The translations under genes were made by a program, and so were the position numbers. Under the pieces are notes generated by a model that worked only from the letters and a program-made list of their open reading frames with translations, searched no databases and was not told where the DNA came from. From NCBI GenBank assembly GCA_028583405.1, contig CM053258.1, forward strand, positions 4,805,738 to 4,869,737: a DNA stretch of 64,000 nt, written 5' to 3'. Position 1 is the first letter of the stretch; each line of letters opens with the position of its first letter. This stretch comes from Pogonophryne albipinna (taxonomy: Eukaryota > Chordata > Actinopteri > Perciformes > Artedidraconidae). Positions 1 through 11,572 of the stretch are shown piece by piece.

Positions 1-1974
1 GGGAGCTGTGGTCTCAAGGTCCTAGGTGCCTCAAGGGGCGGTAACCCTCGAACCTCCTGGTGGACACCGGTGGTCAGGGAAGCCGTCCGACTGAAGAAGG
101 AGGCCTTCAGGGATTTGTTATCCCGGGGGACTCCCGAGGCAATTGCAAGGTACCGACAGGCCCGAAGGGCAGCAGCCTCATCCGTGGCCGAGGCAAAGCA
201 GCGGGTGTGGGAGAAGTTCGGAGAGGACATGGAGAAGGACTTTCGGGCGGCACCAAAGTTGTTCTGGAAAACTCTCCGACACCTCAGGAGGGGGAAGCAG
301 GGAACCATCCAAGCTGTGTACAGTAAGGATGGGACGTTGTTGACCTCAACTGATGGAGTGTTGGGGCGTTGGAAGGAACACTTTGAGGAACTCCTGAACC
401 CGACAACTCCGCCCTCTATGTTAGAGGCAGAGCTGGAGTATGACGGGGGATCGGCGCCAATCTCCCGGGGGGAGGTCACTGAGGTTGTTAAACAACTCCA
501 CAGTGGCAAAGCCCCGGGGGTGGATGAGATCCGCCCAGAAATGCTGAAGGCTCTGGGTGTTGAGGGACTGTCATGGTTGACACGTCTCATCAACATTGCG
601 TGGAAGTCGGAAACAGTACCGAAGGAGTGGCAGACCGGGGTGGTGGTTCCCATTTTTAAAAAGGGGGATCAGAGGGTGTGTGCCAATTACAGAGGCATCA
701 CACTACTCAGCCTCCCCGGGAAAGTTTACTGTAAGGTACTCGAAAGGAGGGTCAGGCCGATTGTCGAACCTCAGATTGAGGAGGAACAATGCGGATTCCG
801 TCCTGGTCGTGGAACGACGGATCAGCTTTTTACTCTCGCAAGGATCCTGGAGGGGGCCTGGGAGTACGCTTATCCGGTCTACATGTGTTTTGTGGACTTG
901 GAGAAGGCGTATGACCGGGTTCCCAGGGAGTTACTGTGGGAGGTGCTGCGGGAGTATGGGGTGAGGGGGTCTCTACTCAGGGCCATCCAATCTCTGTACT
1001 CCCAAAGCGAGAGCTGTGTCCGGGTCCTCGGCAGTAAGTCGGACCCATTTCCGGTGAGGGTTGGCCTCCGCCAGGGCTGCGCTTTGTCACCAATCCTGTT
1101 TGTAATATACATGGATCGGATTTCGAGGCGTAGTCATGGGGGAGGGGGTCTGCAGTTCGGTGGACTAAGGATTGCACCACTGCTTTTTGCAGATGATGTG
1201 GTTCTGATGGCTTCATCGGTCTGCGACCTTCAGCACTCACTGGATCGGTTCGCAACCGAGTGTGAAGCGGCTGGGATGAGGATCAGCACCTCCAAATCTG
1301 AGGCCATGGTTCTCAGCAGGAAACCGATGGACTGTCCACTCCAAGTAGGGAATGAGTCCTTACCCCAAGTGAAGGAGTTCAAGTATCTCGGGGTCTTGTT
1401 CTCGAGTGAGGGAACAATGGAGCGTGAGATGGGCCGGAGAATCGGAGCAGCGGGAGCGGTACTGCAGTCGCTTTACCGCACCGTTGTGACGAAAAGGGAG
1501 CTGAGCCGGAAGGCAAAGCTCTCTGTCTACCGGGCCATTTTCGTTCCTACCCTCACCTATGGTCATGAAGGATGGGTCATGACCGAAAGAACGAGATCGC
1601 GGATACAAGCGGCCGAGATGGGTTTTCTCCGCAGGGTGGCTGGTGTCTCCCTTAGGGATAAGGTGAGAAGTTCGGTCATCAGGGAGGGACTCGGAGTTGA
1701 GCCGCTCCTCCTTCGCGTCGAAAGGAGCCAGTTGAGGTGGTTCGGGCACCTAGTTAGGATGCCACCTGGGCGCCTCCCTAGGGAGGTGTTCCAGGCACGT
1801 CCAGCTGGGAAGAGACCAAGGGGTAGACCTAGGACCAGGTGGAGGGATTATATCTCTTCGCTGGCCTGGGAGCGCCTTGGGATCCCCCAGTCAGAGCTGG
1901 TTGATGTCGCCAGGGAAAAGGAAGTTTGGGGCTCTCTGCTGGAACTGCTACCCCCGCGACCCGACCACGGATAA
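1..1974 (+). CDS. Rex3 non-LTR retrotransposon (RTE clade), 3' part of the pol ORF with reverse transcriptase
   Basis: Encodes the reverse transcriptase of a LINE that copies its RNA into DNA at a nicked target. The frame is open from base 1 (no stop before TAA at 1972-1974), so the ORF continues off the left edge, where the endonuclease domain would lie; the first in-window Met (base 70) is not the true start. RT motifs are clear: FVDLEKAYDRVP (catalytic Asp of motif A, bases ~889-925), LRQGCALSPILF (motif B, ~1066-1101) and FADDVVL (motif C, ~1186-1206). TGGCAGACCGGGGTGGTGGT at 629-648 matches what I remember of the conserved Rex3 survey-primer site, and the matching downstream site (CAGGGCTGC...) is near 1073. 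It is followed by a GATG-repeat tail, as Rex3 elements have. An intact 658-codon frame suggests a young copy. Whether the endonuclease is present cannot be seen. Confidence 0.9.
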   Translation, partial: GSCGLKVLGASRGGNPRTSWWTPVVREAVRLKKEAFRDLLSRGTPEAIARYRQARRAAASSVAEAKQRVWEKFGEDMEKDFRAAPKLFWKTLRHLRRGKQGTIQAVYSKDGTLLTSTDGVLGRWKEHFEELLNPTTPPSMLEAELEYDGGSAPISRGEVTEVVKQLHSGKAPGVDEIRPEMLKALGVEGLSWLTRLINIAWKSETVPKEWQTGVVVPIFKKGDQRVCANYRGITLLSLPGKVYCKVLERRVRPIVEPQIEEEQCGFRPGRGTTDQLFTLARILEGAWEYAYPVYMCFVDLEKAYDRVPRELLWEVLREYGVRGSLLRAIQSLYSQSESCVRVLGSKSDPFPVRVGLRQGCALSPILFVIYMDRISRRSHGGGGLQFGGLRIAPLLFADDVVLMASSVCDLQHSLDRFATECEAAGMRISTSKSEAMVLSRKPMDCPLQVGNESLPQVKEFKYLGVLFSSEGTMEREMGRRIGAAGAVLQSLYRTVVTKRELSRKAKLSVYRAIFVPTLTYGHEGWVMTERTRSRIQAAEMGFLRRVAGVSLRDKVRSSVIREGLGVEPLLLRVERSQLRWFGHLVRMPPGRLPREVFQARPAGKRPRGRPRTRWRDYISSLAWERLGIPQSELVDVAREKEVWGSLLELLPPRPDHG

Positions 1975-2010
1975 GCGGAAGAAGATGGATGGATGGATGG
2001 ATGGAAGGTG
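1975..2010 (+). repeat. Rex3 3' tail, (GATG)n
   Basis: Short 3' untranslated end of the Rex3 element followed by about five GATG units. Such tetranucleotide tails end Rex3/RTE insertions, so this marks the 3' boundary of the element. Confidence 0.8.
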
Positions 2011-2482
2011 CTTTGTGGACGATACATCAACACTGCACACATATTCATTATAGAGAAAATAAACGTATGGTTTGTGGTTCTGAAATGTTAGAGGCAATCA
2101 TGTGGAAAACTATTAGTAAGAACACATCAACATTTACCATAACATTCAAAAGCCTGTTCAGTCTTGCCTGACCCACAGTGAGTGATGGTGACAGTCTGTG
2201 CTTTAGAGGTATTTACTGACCATACACATCTATGCAGCATCACCTCAGAGGATCCTCACAATAAAGCTTCATGTTTCAACAAAACCCTCCAAGTCTGGGC
2301 AAAAGCAGGTGATTCTCAATGGGAGGTTACCTGTGGCTACAAGCCAATTAAAGAGCGCATTCGCTCCTTTTCAGGTTCATATTTGTATGATGTGCCTCTA
2401 CTGTGACATGTTTTAATGTTCAGAAAGGTCTTTGTCTCATACTGCCTGTGCTGCAGTATGTGTACTGAAACCTACTACAGGT
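2011..2482. other. Non-coding stretch, no gene seen
   Basis: No splice-bounded coding exon is visible. The piece around 2395-2460 (CTGTGACATG then a TTTAATGTTCA motif) recurs near 49013-49060 and more weakly near 41975, so it is part of a dispersed repeat. Confidence 0.5.
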
Positions 2483-3069
2483 TAGGGCTGCACGATTTGG
2501 GGAAATAATCTAATTGTGATTTTTCTGACAGATATTGCGATTCGATTTGCGATATTTGTTTTTAAGCGACCCAACGGAAGTTTATTGTAAAATGCGGCCA
2601 TATCTCCGGCTAGGAAGGTCGCATCAACATGCTCCCGTCTCTAGCACCCCCGCAGCCCGAGCTACGAGTGAAAAAACTAAACTTACATGAAACTTCCGTT
2701 GGGTTGCTTTAAAGTCAAGCTTCAGTTTAAGATTCACCCTGTAATAGATGTAAAACATGTGATGGAGCATTACTAACCTGACCCAGATGGTTTGATTCAC
2801 CAAACCATCTAGGAAAGCTCCATTGGAAGCCATTTGGAAAGGGCAGGCACTTAAAAAAACACTTGGCAGGTGATTGGATCAATCTGTCTATCACCTTCTA
2901 TCATGGACCACTTCTGATTGGTTAACAATGGCTGGTACATGTGGAGCACAGCACTTCTGATTGGTGTGGATGACTGACACACAAGAAGAACAACAATAAT
3001 AACAATTTGATAATCGCATCATTTCAAAATCGCGATTTCGATTTAAAATCGATTAATCGTTCAGCCCTA
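2483..3069. mobile_element. Non-autonomous hAT-like DNA transposon with a nested MITE
   Basis: Ends are inverted: TAGGGCTGCACGAT on the left and ATCGTTCAGCCCTA on the right, with A/T-rich subterminal GCGATT motifs. Flanks share CAGGT (ACAGGT before, CAGGT after). There is no transposase frame. Inside, 2564-2712 is a second inverted-repeat unit with arms AAGCGACCCAACGGAAGTTT and AAACTTCCGTTGGGTTGCTT, i.e. a small MITE inserted into the larger one. Confidence 0.7.
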
Positions 3070-3939
3070 CAGGTGAGACAATAGTGATCCTATATTGTCG
3101 AAGCAAACGAGCGTTACCTGGATTATTATCCTGAATGTAACTGAAATAAATCACATCGCTGTAATGCTGTACTACTGTAAGTAGTGCCTCACTGCCCATC
3201 ATTGGCTGTAACCTGATTAATGGTTTCATATATTGATATTTAAAGTTAGTGGTAGACTGAAGCAGAAAGATGTCTGATCTTATCTTCATTTACTCTGTTC
3301 CGGCTGGAGTCAAAAGCTCTGTTTTCATTTTCCCAAAAAAAACAAAACAGGCTTGATGGGGATGGAAAGGCAAAAATTAGATGAACGATCACAAGAGGAC
3401 AGGAAGAGGAAACAGGAACTGGTGTGCCTTCCTTATGGAGTGAAAAGCTACTGATAAAAAATCATTTCCAAGAAGGTTTATCTATTCAGAAAAGAGGGTT
3501 CATCATCCGACAGAATTCCAGGAACAGGGATACATGTCAGCGCAATAATTTCCCAACAGACAGTTGTGAAAATATGGTTTTGGTTTGGAAAAACAATACC
3601 ACAAATATGATAAAGAGAGAGAAGGAAAGATTAACAACCACCTTGATTACAGTCTAGTTTGTTTACAATATGATATTATAACCATTGGTTTGAAAAATGT
3701 CAACACCAAAAATATGAATTTATATCTATTGACAACACACTTTACGAGGTAATACCACACACACACACACATATTCCCTCTCTAGTGTCCCGTCACCACT
3801 CACAGATGGTGGGGTTCCCCTCATTACTCGGGCCACTTGCTGAGAGAGGGGGGGGCTTGAATGGCCCAGGGGAGACGGAGAATCATGGCCGACATGGATT
3901 ACGACAGAGAGATTAGCCCGTGGGGAGAGAGAGGGGGAC

Positions 3940-3997
<58 letters not shown>

Positions 3998-4837
3998 GAA
4001 GCAGGAACACAGGACCTTGAAACTAATGTGGTCCCTCTGGCTTTGGGCATCAGAAATGACAGACTCCTGTGTGAATGGCCATTGTACGGTCTTTTAGGTG
4101 CTTAAAGTCTAATAACCATCACTCCCACACACACATACACCTCTATACACTATCAAGCCGGCAGCTGCAGCAAAGAGGGGGAAAAAAAATCAACTACCGT
4201 CCTCAAATACAATAGCACTCTTTGAATCTCAACATGTGCTCTCCAGTTTTTTTCTGGTTATAGCTTCAGTCTCTGTCTTCTCTCCAGCCTGAACAAAGGC
4301 AGCAGGACTATCACACACACATTACAAAACACTGAACTGATGATCAGCAGGGTTTACAAATGACACAAAGCATCCGCACCTGCACAAACCAATCGACCAG
4401 TAAGGACAACATTGCAGATGCAGCATTAAAACATCCTGATAAGTTGTTTCAGTGCCAAACCCAGTGTCAAGGACACACTGCTCCTGAAGTACACACACCC
4501 ATGTGACTGTGTCCTCGAGGGAAATCCACAGATAGCATGTAGAACTCAAATCACATCAACTCAGTTTATATATTACTGTTCCTCCAATGCAACCTGACGC
4601 AGCGCTTTAAAGCATTGACCACAGCCTTTAGTTTTAACCTCCGTTTGCTCAAATTGGCAGTCAGTAGCATTCGTGTGAGATCAAATCCCAGCATGCATTA
4701 TTCCTCAGTCCTCACGTGTTAGGGCTGGCAGAGTTTCTGAAGCAATTCATTCATCAACAACAATTTAGAAAATTGGTGTATGACAGAAGTGATTTGGAAA
4801 GGACCAACACTAAGAGTCTAAAGTCATGCTAGCTGCT
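3070..4837. other. Non-coding stretch with microsatellites
   Basis: No coding exon recognised. It holds a short CA run near 3755-3771 and the GA microsatellite listed separately. It presumably belongs to intron 1 of nudt14 or to flanking DNA. Confidence 0.5.
3951..3994. repeat. (GA)n microsatellite
   Basis: About 22 uninterrupted GA units after an imperfect GA-rich lead-in. Reading frames through it are low-complexity artefacts. Confidence 0.9.
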
Positions 4838-5900
4838 CGGCCCGTCCACACGGCGGCGTGCGTTGAAGCTTCAACGCTTCTGCCCATTCACTTTGAATGG
4901 GGTGACGTCACGCTTTGCCGAACTGCATTGTGGGAGTGTCGCTTCGCTTCAAAAGTAGAGCAATGTTCTACTTTTGAAGCTTCGACGGAAGCGTCAGCCA
5001 ATCAAATCATATGCCAGTACAAGCTCTAGCCCAGGGGTTCCCAACCTTTTTTCCCAAGGGCCCCCCCAAATGACTCCTGTTGGAACTTGCCCCCGCAACA
5101 CTAGGGGGGGGGGGGGGGGGGGAACAGCGGTAATTAAAGTTTAAAAGTCTAAAAAATGCTACAACTACTCTCACAAACTGGGTGAATGTGAAGTATTTTG
5201 TTAAAGGAGGATGAAAGCGTAATTAAGGAGCACTATTGGAGTGACTTTGATGGTTATTGGACTCAGGATTATTTCATTTGGATTCCCGCTGTATGAAGAA
5301 ATTAAAGGACGGCGCAAGTGGAAACAATTCACAAAGGGATTCAACTGTTTAAAACACATGCTCAAAGTAAGCCGGATTTTGCCGATATGTTTATGTGGAT
5401 TCAAAAGTCGTAAATAATCTACAAAATGGAGGAGACCGATCTGATCGGAGCAACTGTGACAAATAATCCAACTGAAACCGGCATGGACAATGACTGTGTT
5501 TTAAAAATGCGCTTATCCAGAAAAGCCTGGTTTGGACACTTTACGGGCAGAAGAAACATTTCTATTAAAGAAAGAATTATACATTTCTGTCTTTGTATGC
5601 CTTTAATAGCTACTAACTTGAATTTTTATTTAAATGAATCAATCAATTATTTTTTATATTTTATTGTAATGTAGAGACAAGGCCTTTTACAATTATATGT
5701 ATAAAAAATAAAAATAAGTCTAAATATGATATTTGGCCTCAAATCATCTGAGGCCTGGCGCCCCCCAGGTTGGGACCCACTGCTCTAGCCAATCAAACCG
5801 CGTGCTTGTGTGTCCGGGAGATTCATGTGATTGGTTGTTGGTCGAGCTTCAGACACGCCCGCCGGCAAGCGTCAACGCACGCCGCCGTGTGGACGTACCG
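4838..5900. mobile_element. DNA transposon with ~28-bp terminal inverted repeats, split by a nested hAT element
   Basis: The left end CGGCCCGTCCACACGGCGGC continues into GTGCGTTGA; the right end is its inverted copy (TCAACGCACG ... GGACGTACCG) with two mismatches. The 5' part also has an internal AAGCTTC/GAAGCTT-rich inverted arrangement. No transposase frame is seen. The target duplication is not clear, so the superfamily is unassigned. The element is interrupted at 5032-5782 by a younger hAT insertion. Confidence 0.7.
5032..5782. mobile_element. Non-autonomous hAT element, perfect 8-bp target duplication
   Basis: Starts CAGGGGTTCCCAACC and ends GGTTGGGACCCACTG (inverted ends). It is flanked on both sides by CTCTAGCC (5024-5031 and 5783-5790), the 8-bp duplication expected of hAT transposition. 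It holds a poly-G run near 5104-5122 and an A/T-rich interior; short frames at 5426-5674 show nothing I recognise as transposase. It is nested in the 4838-5900 element, so it arrived later. Confidence 0.85.
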
Positions 5901-8900
5901 TAAAGCTGCACTAAGACACAGTGGTGCTTCAAACTAAATGCTATCATGCTAACACGATGTATGGCATGTTCAAAGTATATGGAGATCTCTGTCTTAGTTT
6001 AAGCATGCTAACATTTGTTATTTTGGGCTAAACAAAGTACAGCTGTCATTTTGCTGGTATATGGTCATAAATCAAAGTATTGGACGAAATAAAAAGTTGA
6101 CCTGATGATGGTCCGAGATAAATAGGTTAGAGATGACCAAAGCCAATAGTTGAGAAATTGTACACATAACGAAAAACATACTTATTCTGTCCTTGGAAAA
6201 ATAAGTAATGAGGATTCTTAGCCATGACACCGCATGCCCGTTTCTCATATTTATATAACTGTGAATTTAATATTTTTGCAATCAGAATTTTGCAGCGCGC
6301 ACACATTGTTTGGTTGTGTGAGTCACAGGCAAAACAAGAGGGGGAGCTTTTGTTTTGGATTTGTGTAGGATTTTATTCAGTGGCTCACATCGCTGAGAAA
6401 CTTCTACTTCATCACAGAGTTTGTGAAATATGGGTGAGTTAACAGACTAGGCTAAGTAAGGGATAAGTAATCCATCCAACCATCAGCTGGTACTGAAGAT
6501 ACACGCAGTCAGAAACTCTCAAACCACACTGACAATACAGTCATTAAGTCATGATGTTTATCAGTAGATATAATCCCTGTATGAACCGTTTGTCTTAAAC
6601 GGCCAATAATCTGATTTACAGGTAATACATTATTGTAAAGGAGTTATTGCCTTGCCCCAAATAGACATTTAAAAACTGCAAACAATTCTTTACGGACACA
6701 CTCTTACTCATTTTTCTGCCATTATTGAAGCTCGTGCCTAAACCGTGTGAGAAAATGTGTGTTTTAAGCCCATAATAGATCTCATATTCATTGAAGGAGT
6801 ACCGGGGCCACTAGCTGTAAGCAATACAAGATAAATAATTCCAGATGAATAATTCAAGTCATTATAATGAATAAATGGAAGGTAATTATCCTGCTCCAAG
6901 TAGCAACCCGCGATTCAAAGTGAGCACGAGAGGACGGAGATAAGAGGGGTTTCCCAGAGTCAACGAGGGACAATCAGCTGCTTTGTAGAGCGGCGAGGGA
7001 GAGGAGACAAAACGCCTGTAAACACTGATGATGAAGAGAGCCTCTCACGCAGGAGCTTGAGTGTGTGTTTGAATGGGTTGGTGACCAGTGGCTTAGCTGC
7101 AGATGTACCGATGAACATAAAAGGTTTGGGGAAGAGATGCGCCCTCCGTGTGACTGAAAAGCCTTTGTGGGGAGTCCCTGAACGCCCCCCACAGCCCCCT
7201 TTCTGTTTTTCAAACAGCACAGGAGAGATGACGAGGATGAAAGGCAGGACAGGACCGAGAGGGAGTCCACCGTCGTCTCTTTTGTTGTCCATCTGCTGTC
7301 TTAGCCGTTCCGCCATTCTCTTGACAAGCTTAACCCCCCCACTGCTGTCACAGGTGTAAACCCCAAATGGGAGAAAAAAAACTCCTGACTGAGCTCCTCT
7401 AAACACGAGTGCGTTGGTACTTGAGTTTTCTGAGTGAATTGAAAGCAACACTACAATAGAGAGTCTTCAAATGATAGATAGTTGCAGTTTCTTTACGCTA
7501 ACAATACAATCTGGATGTTGAGCATGGTGACCTGCCCATTGAAAGAAATAGCCTTTATCTTGCATGTGCTAATGATTTGAAATGTACTTATTCAGTAAGA
7601 CTAGTTCAAACTAGAAACACAGACCTAGTTTCTAGAAGTAAAAAATAAATCTGTGTATCCGCCCACTTATTTAGAGCTTCTACAAAATGATATTCTTGCT
7701 TGGCCCATGCTACACCCACAAAGTGTCATGGTCTGAATTCTGCTGAAAAACAAACTAAACCAAAAACCCCCTTGGCAGAGGTCATAATAAAATATTCAGG
7801 GTAAGTAATGTGTTTTTTTTAGAAGTATGAATTACCATAATATATATTCGGCACCACTGTCTGCTACTATCCTGGTTTTACACAACAGAAGCCAAGTCTA
7901 TAACCCAGCAAGAGAGAAACTGCACAAATATTTTGAAACCTAAATATACATTCATCCTGGAAAGCAGCCTATGTTTTGGAGAGGAAGCGTGTCTCACTTT
8001 GCTGGAGACCATCAGGAGACACCGTCATCACGCTCTTCTCTTAGCAGAAGGGCTTAATAGAAAAAAACTGATATTTGTCTAAATGATAAACCTATAAAAC
8101 GCAGATACATAAATCAAAGTTATAATGATTTAAAGTCTCAGATTACAATCTCATGCCTTTCCTTTTCCAGTTAACAATATTGAGCATTTACTGCAAACCA
8201 CTGACGCAGCTAATACAACATTTGACAGCTTTTGATCTCTTGCGATAACAATTAGGGTTAACGAGATTTTTGGTCACAGATGATTCGCTCTGCCCGCCCT
8301 GTTGGCAACCATGACCTGGATAGGCAGCTAAAAATGGATTAATGGATGGATTGGTAATGAGTCTGACTATACATGCACCTACAAGCCCAATATTAAACTG
8401 CCAATATACGCTTCTGTAAATGTGCCAACTCAAAATACTGAGTCTTTAGGGAAGAGATGAGTGATATCAGTGACTATCAACATCTACATACACATACACC
8501 TTTTCACTTGTGTTCCCAAAGGCAAAGGCACTGTACAAATACAATAAACTATACGTAGTTACTTTATAAGAATAAAAATAATACTAGGGATGCACAAACT
8601 CAATTGTTTCTCTCAGGTACAGATTCAGATACCAGTGCTTTCATAATATCACCACACTTGAATCGCCATACCTTAATGGAACAATATGTATGTGAGGTAA
8701 CATGTGACCAAAGATTTCTGTGGCATTACAAACTGAGTAACAACCATTTAAAAGCACAAAACAACAGTTGCATCATGGATAATACCCATTACGTGAAATA
8801 TGGTAAGAGATCAGCGCCAATCCGCATATGTAAAAAATACAATTTTACAAGGGATCAACCCATTTTTGCAACAAAAATAAGATTATCCTCTCACTAGAGT

Positions 8901-9972
8901 ATTCACTGAGGCAAGGAACAGTCTCAAAAGTACAGTGCTTTTAAAAAACATAATAACACAATAAGCTTTACCATAGGTACGTTCATCAGTAGAATAGTAA
9001 GGAAAGACCAAACAAAACTGAATTTATCAATGACAAAGATGTCCTCAAGCCGTGCTCAGAGCTTCGTAAAACTGCTTTCTCTTTTTTAGTTCGGTATAAG
9101 CTGCAAAATATAATTACATGAAATATACACCCTACTTTTAACTACTTTTTTATTTTTAATGTGCTATGGATAGGCTGGTATGGCCTGTATGCCTCTTTTC
9201 TTTTGCTATTGGCCCTGTGTTGCTTATGTGAACTTAATTGCATTTATATTGCCGTCTTGACCAGGACTCTCTGGAGGAAGACATTGTCTATGTTATAGCG
9301 TATCCTGGTTAAATAAAGAATAGAAACTTGTTTTGTCAATAATATAAGCCAGCAGCTGTCCCTGGATTTATGTATTTATCCCTGCAGTGTTCCTTGTCAT
9401 GTCCTGGACCAACAGTGGTTGTAAAACAGACATGTCGAGTAGCTGTTACTCTATAAATTCCCACAGGATTTGATCAGGCAAGTTTCTACTATTTTTCTCA
9501 TGTAAATTAAGCTAAGTGTAAGCCTTAACTATCAGACCTCTGACCTGCTGACACTGACATCACACAGGCTGCATTCACACAGGGGTCAACCTTTATCACC
9601 TGACCTGCCAATAAGACGAATAACATGTTAACATCACCTCCTTATACTAATGTAAAGCATGTGCTAACGTGATGCTCAATCTAAAAAACAACTCCTCAGC
9701 AGGCTACCGTTAGCATGCTAGCTCATACCTGTCACTTAGCTCTCTGCGGTTCATGTCAAACACAGAAACACACCGTCATGTGCAAATAAAGCCATTACGG
9801 TCGTTCAGTCCTTGTGGTTGAAGTAACGCCATGTGTTGCTGTTAACGTTTGTGTTTGAGGTCAGTTTAGCCTTCATGTTATGCTAGCATGCTAGCTGCAA
9901 AATGAATGGGGGGTTGGGCTAGCCTACAGCCTCCAGCAGCCTGTATCCTCAGTATCAGCGGAGATAACTCAC
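5901..9972. other. Gene-poor stretch, probably nudt14 intron 1
   Basis: I looked on the minus strand for the next nudt14 exon (expected to resume with an Asn-Gly and a K-T-H-D-S-like segment) and did not find it. Frames at 6960-7451 overlap on both strands and lack splice support. Bases ~8290-8355 end in ATGGATTAATGGATGG, resembling a degraded LINE 3' tail. Bases 9300-9318 (CTGGTTAAATAAAG) match a common fish repeat tail. Otherwise nothing is recognised. Confidence 0.45.
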
Positions 9973-10053
9973 CTGGTTATAGTGCACCCTGAGCGGCTTC
10001 AGGTAGTCGGACTCTGTGCACGGAGTGACTTCAATGTTGTTAATTTCTTCCAT
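9973..10053 (-). CDS. nudt14: nudt14, first coding exon (UDP-sugar pyrophosphatase, Nudix hydrolase 14), partial
   Basis: NUDT14 hydrolyses UDP-glucose to glucose-1-phosphate and UMP in the cytosol. This exon encodes 27 residues starting MEEINNIEV and running through C-T-E-S-D-Y-L-K-P-L-R-V-H-Y-N-Q. That matches the NUDT14 N-terminus as I recall it (M-E-x-I ... V-x-x-C ... S-x-Y-L-x-P-L-x-x-H-Y-x-Q), after which the protein continues with Asn-Gly. ATG is at 10053; the exon ends phase 0 at a good donor (CAG|GTGAGT). The Nudix box lies in later exons, which are not found in 1-9972, so they are presumably off the left edge behind a long intron. Upstream sequence to about 10150 is a moderately GC-rich 5'UTR/promoter. 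Identification rests on one short exon. Confidence 0.72.
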
Positions 10054-10200
10054 ATTTTACACCTGGAGCTGGATTGTAGGCTGACCGATGCTCGTCTGTC
10101 ACCGCCGCACACTAACTGTCAGTGGAGGAATGTCTACGGAAGCCGGCAGAGGACATGAGAGAGAACCATGAGCCTGCATGAGAGGAGGAAGGAGCAGTGT
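10054..10200 (-). promoter_or_regulatory. Putative nudt14 5'UTR and promoter
   Basis: Directly upstream of the nudt14 ATG. It has more CpG than its surroundings and an ETS-like CGGAAG core at about 10137-10142. No TATA box is obvious. Inferred from position and composition only. Confidence 0.35.
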
Positions 10201-10254
10201 TAGGGATGGAGGGCAGCTCATTGCATTAATGGATAGTGTTTCAAGCTGTGTATG

Positions 10255-10650
10255 AAAAATAATGGAGATAATAAGCCTAAGTATTGTTAGGAAGATTTAC
10301 ATTTCAATAACATAAAAGCATCCTTTAAAATAACGATTTTTAAGATGTCTTGTTATTAAATATACTGTAGTCAATGAATGAAACACTTCACACATTTTGG
10401 CCACATCACAATGTTCCTCAATTGCCAAAATCTTAAAAGAGCATTATTCTTTGAATGAAAGAATAATGCAGACAATAATTCTAAGTATTGTTAGGAATAT
10501 TAACATTTCAAATCATATAAAAGCATCCTTTAAAATAACGATTTTTAAGATGACTTGTTAAATGAAAGTATGCCTTTTTGAATATAGTCAATGAGTGAAA
10601 GACGTGACACATTGTGGCCACATAACAATACCAAAATACAGAAAATGCAT
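10255..10650. repeat. Diverged tandem duplication, two units of roughly 190-200 bp
   Basis: Unit 1 (about 10255-10440) and unit 2 (about 10463-10650) share CTAAGTATTGTTAGGAA, then AAAAGCATCCTTTAAAATAA with CGATTTTTAAGATG, then GTCAATGAGTGAAA-type and TTGTGGCCACAT-type blocks in the same order. It is not a microsatellite and has no inverted ends, so local duplication is the simplest reading. Confidence 0.75.
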
Positions 10651-11193
10651 ATAGTACCTTTGTACATACAATGCAGCTCATGAGGTTTAAGTGATGGTTG
10701 AGAGTCATCTGATGAAAGTTTGAGGATTAAGTCAGTGCTAATGAACTGAGTGAGTGTATTCATCATCAGACCCGGTGAATTGGCTTACAAATGTTTTTGG
10801 ACTGAAGTAAGTGATAATTGAAATTCACACTCATCCACACAGGCAGCGTGGGTGTATTTTAAAACTAGGACTTGAAGTGCTATATTTTGTATACAGTCTA
10901 TGCTTAACCCACTGTGTGTCATTTTTTAGATTTAATGTTTTGCACAGATTGAACAAACCAGATATAATGTGTTAATTAATTCACGTGTGTAGTGGTTGAT
11001 TATGTAATCTTTGGACTGAGCCGTTCTATCTGTTTTCGCCTGCTTGCATTTGTTATGCTAACTGGCTGAATCAATAAGACTATTTTCTAAACATATTTTC
11101 CTCTAACAAATAGGATATAATACTATAGTTTTTAGCAAATGCTTTGGAATGACAGCATGTTCCAATACAGTTATATTCAACTGAAGTGCATCT

Positions 11194-11572
11194 TTAAAGG
11201 TCACCTATTATGCAAAACCCACTTTTTCATGTCTCTTATACATCACCACGTGTCCCCTCTGAAGAGATTCTGAAAATGTCAGGAAAAAAAATTCACTCAC
11301 TTTTTGTCCTGATCCATTTATATAAAAACCTGTCTGAAAATGAGCTGATCAGATTTTGGCCACTTTATGATGTCATGAGGGGGAGTGGCTCCTTAATTTC
11401 ATCTAAAGTAACAGACAGAGAATCAGCACTTTTGAAACATGGCTGAAACAGAGGGGATTATGGGATGCTACAATAATCTGTTTGGTGTTTGGAGCCAAAC
11501 ACTTCAGAGACATGTTTTGTATCTGAGACCTATAATATATTGATGAAAAACAGTATAATAGGAGACCTTTAA
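11194..11572. mobile_element. MITE-like repeat, TTAAAGGTCNCCTATTAT ends
   Basis: Left end TTAAAGGTCACCTATTATGC; the right end is its inverted counterpart (ATAATAGGAGACCTTTAA). A second copy of the same family is at 39440-40759, confirming a dispersed element. No coding capacity. Confidence 0.75.

Noticed and set aside
6960..7451. Possible exon of nudt14 or another gene (overlapping open frames on both strands).
   Set aside because: No Nudix features, no paired splice sites in phase, and no recognisable similarity.
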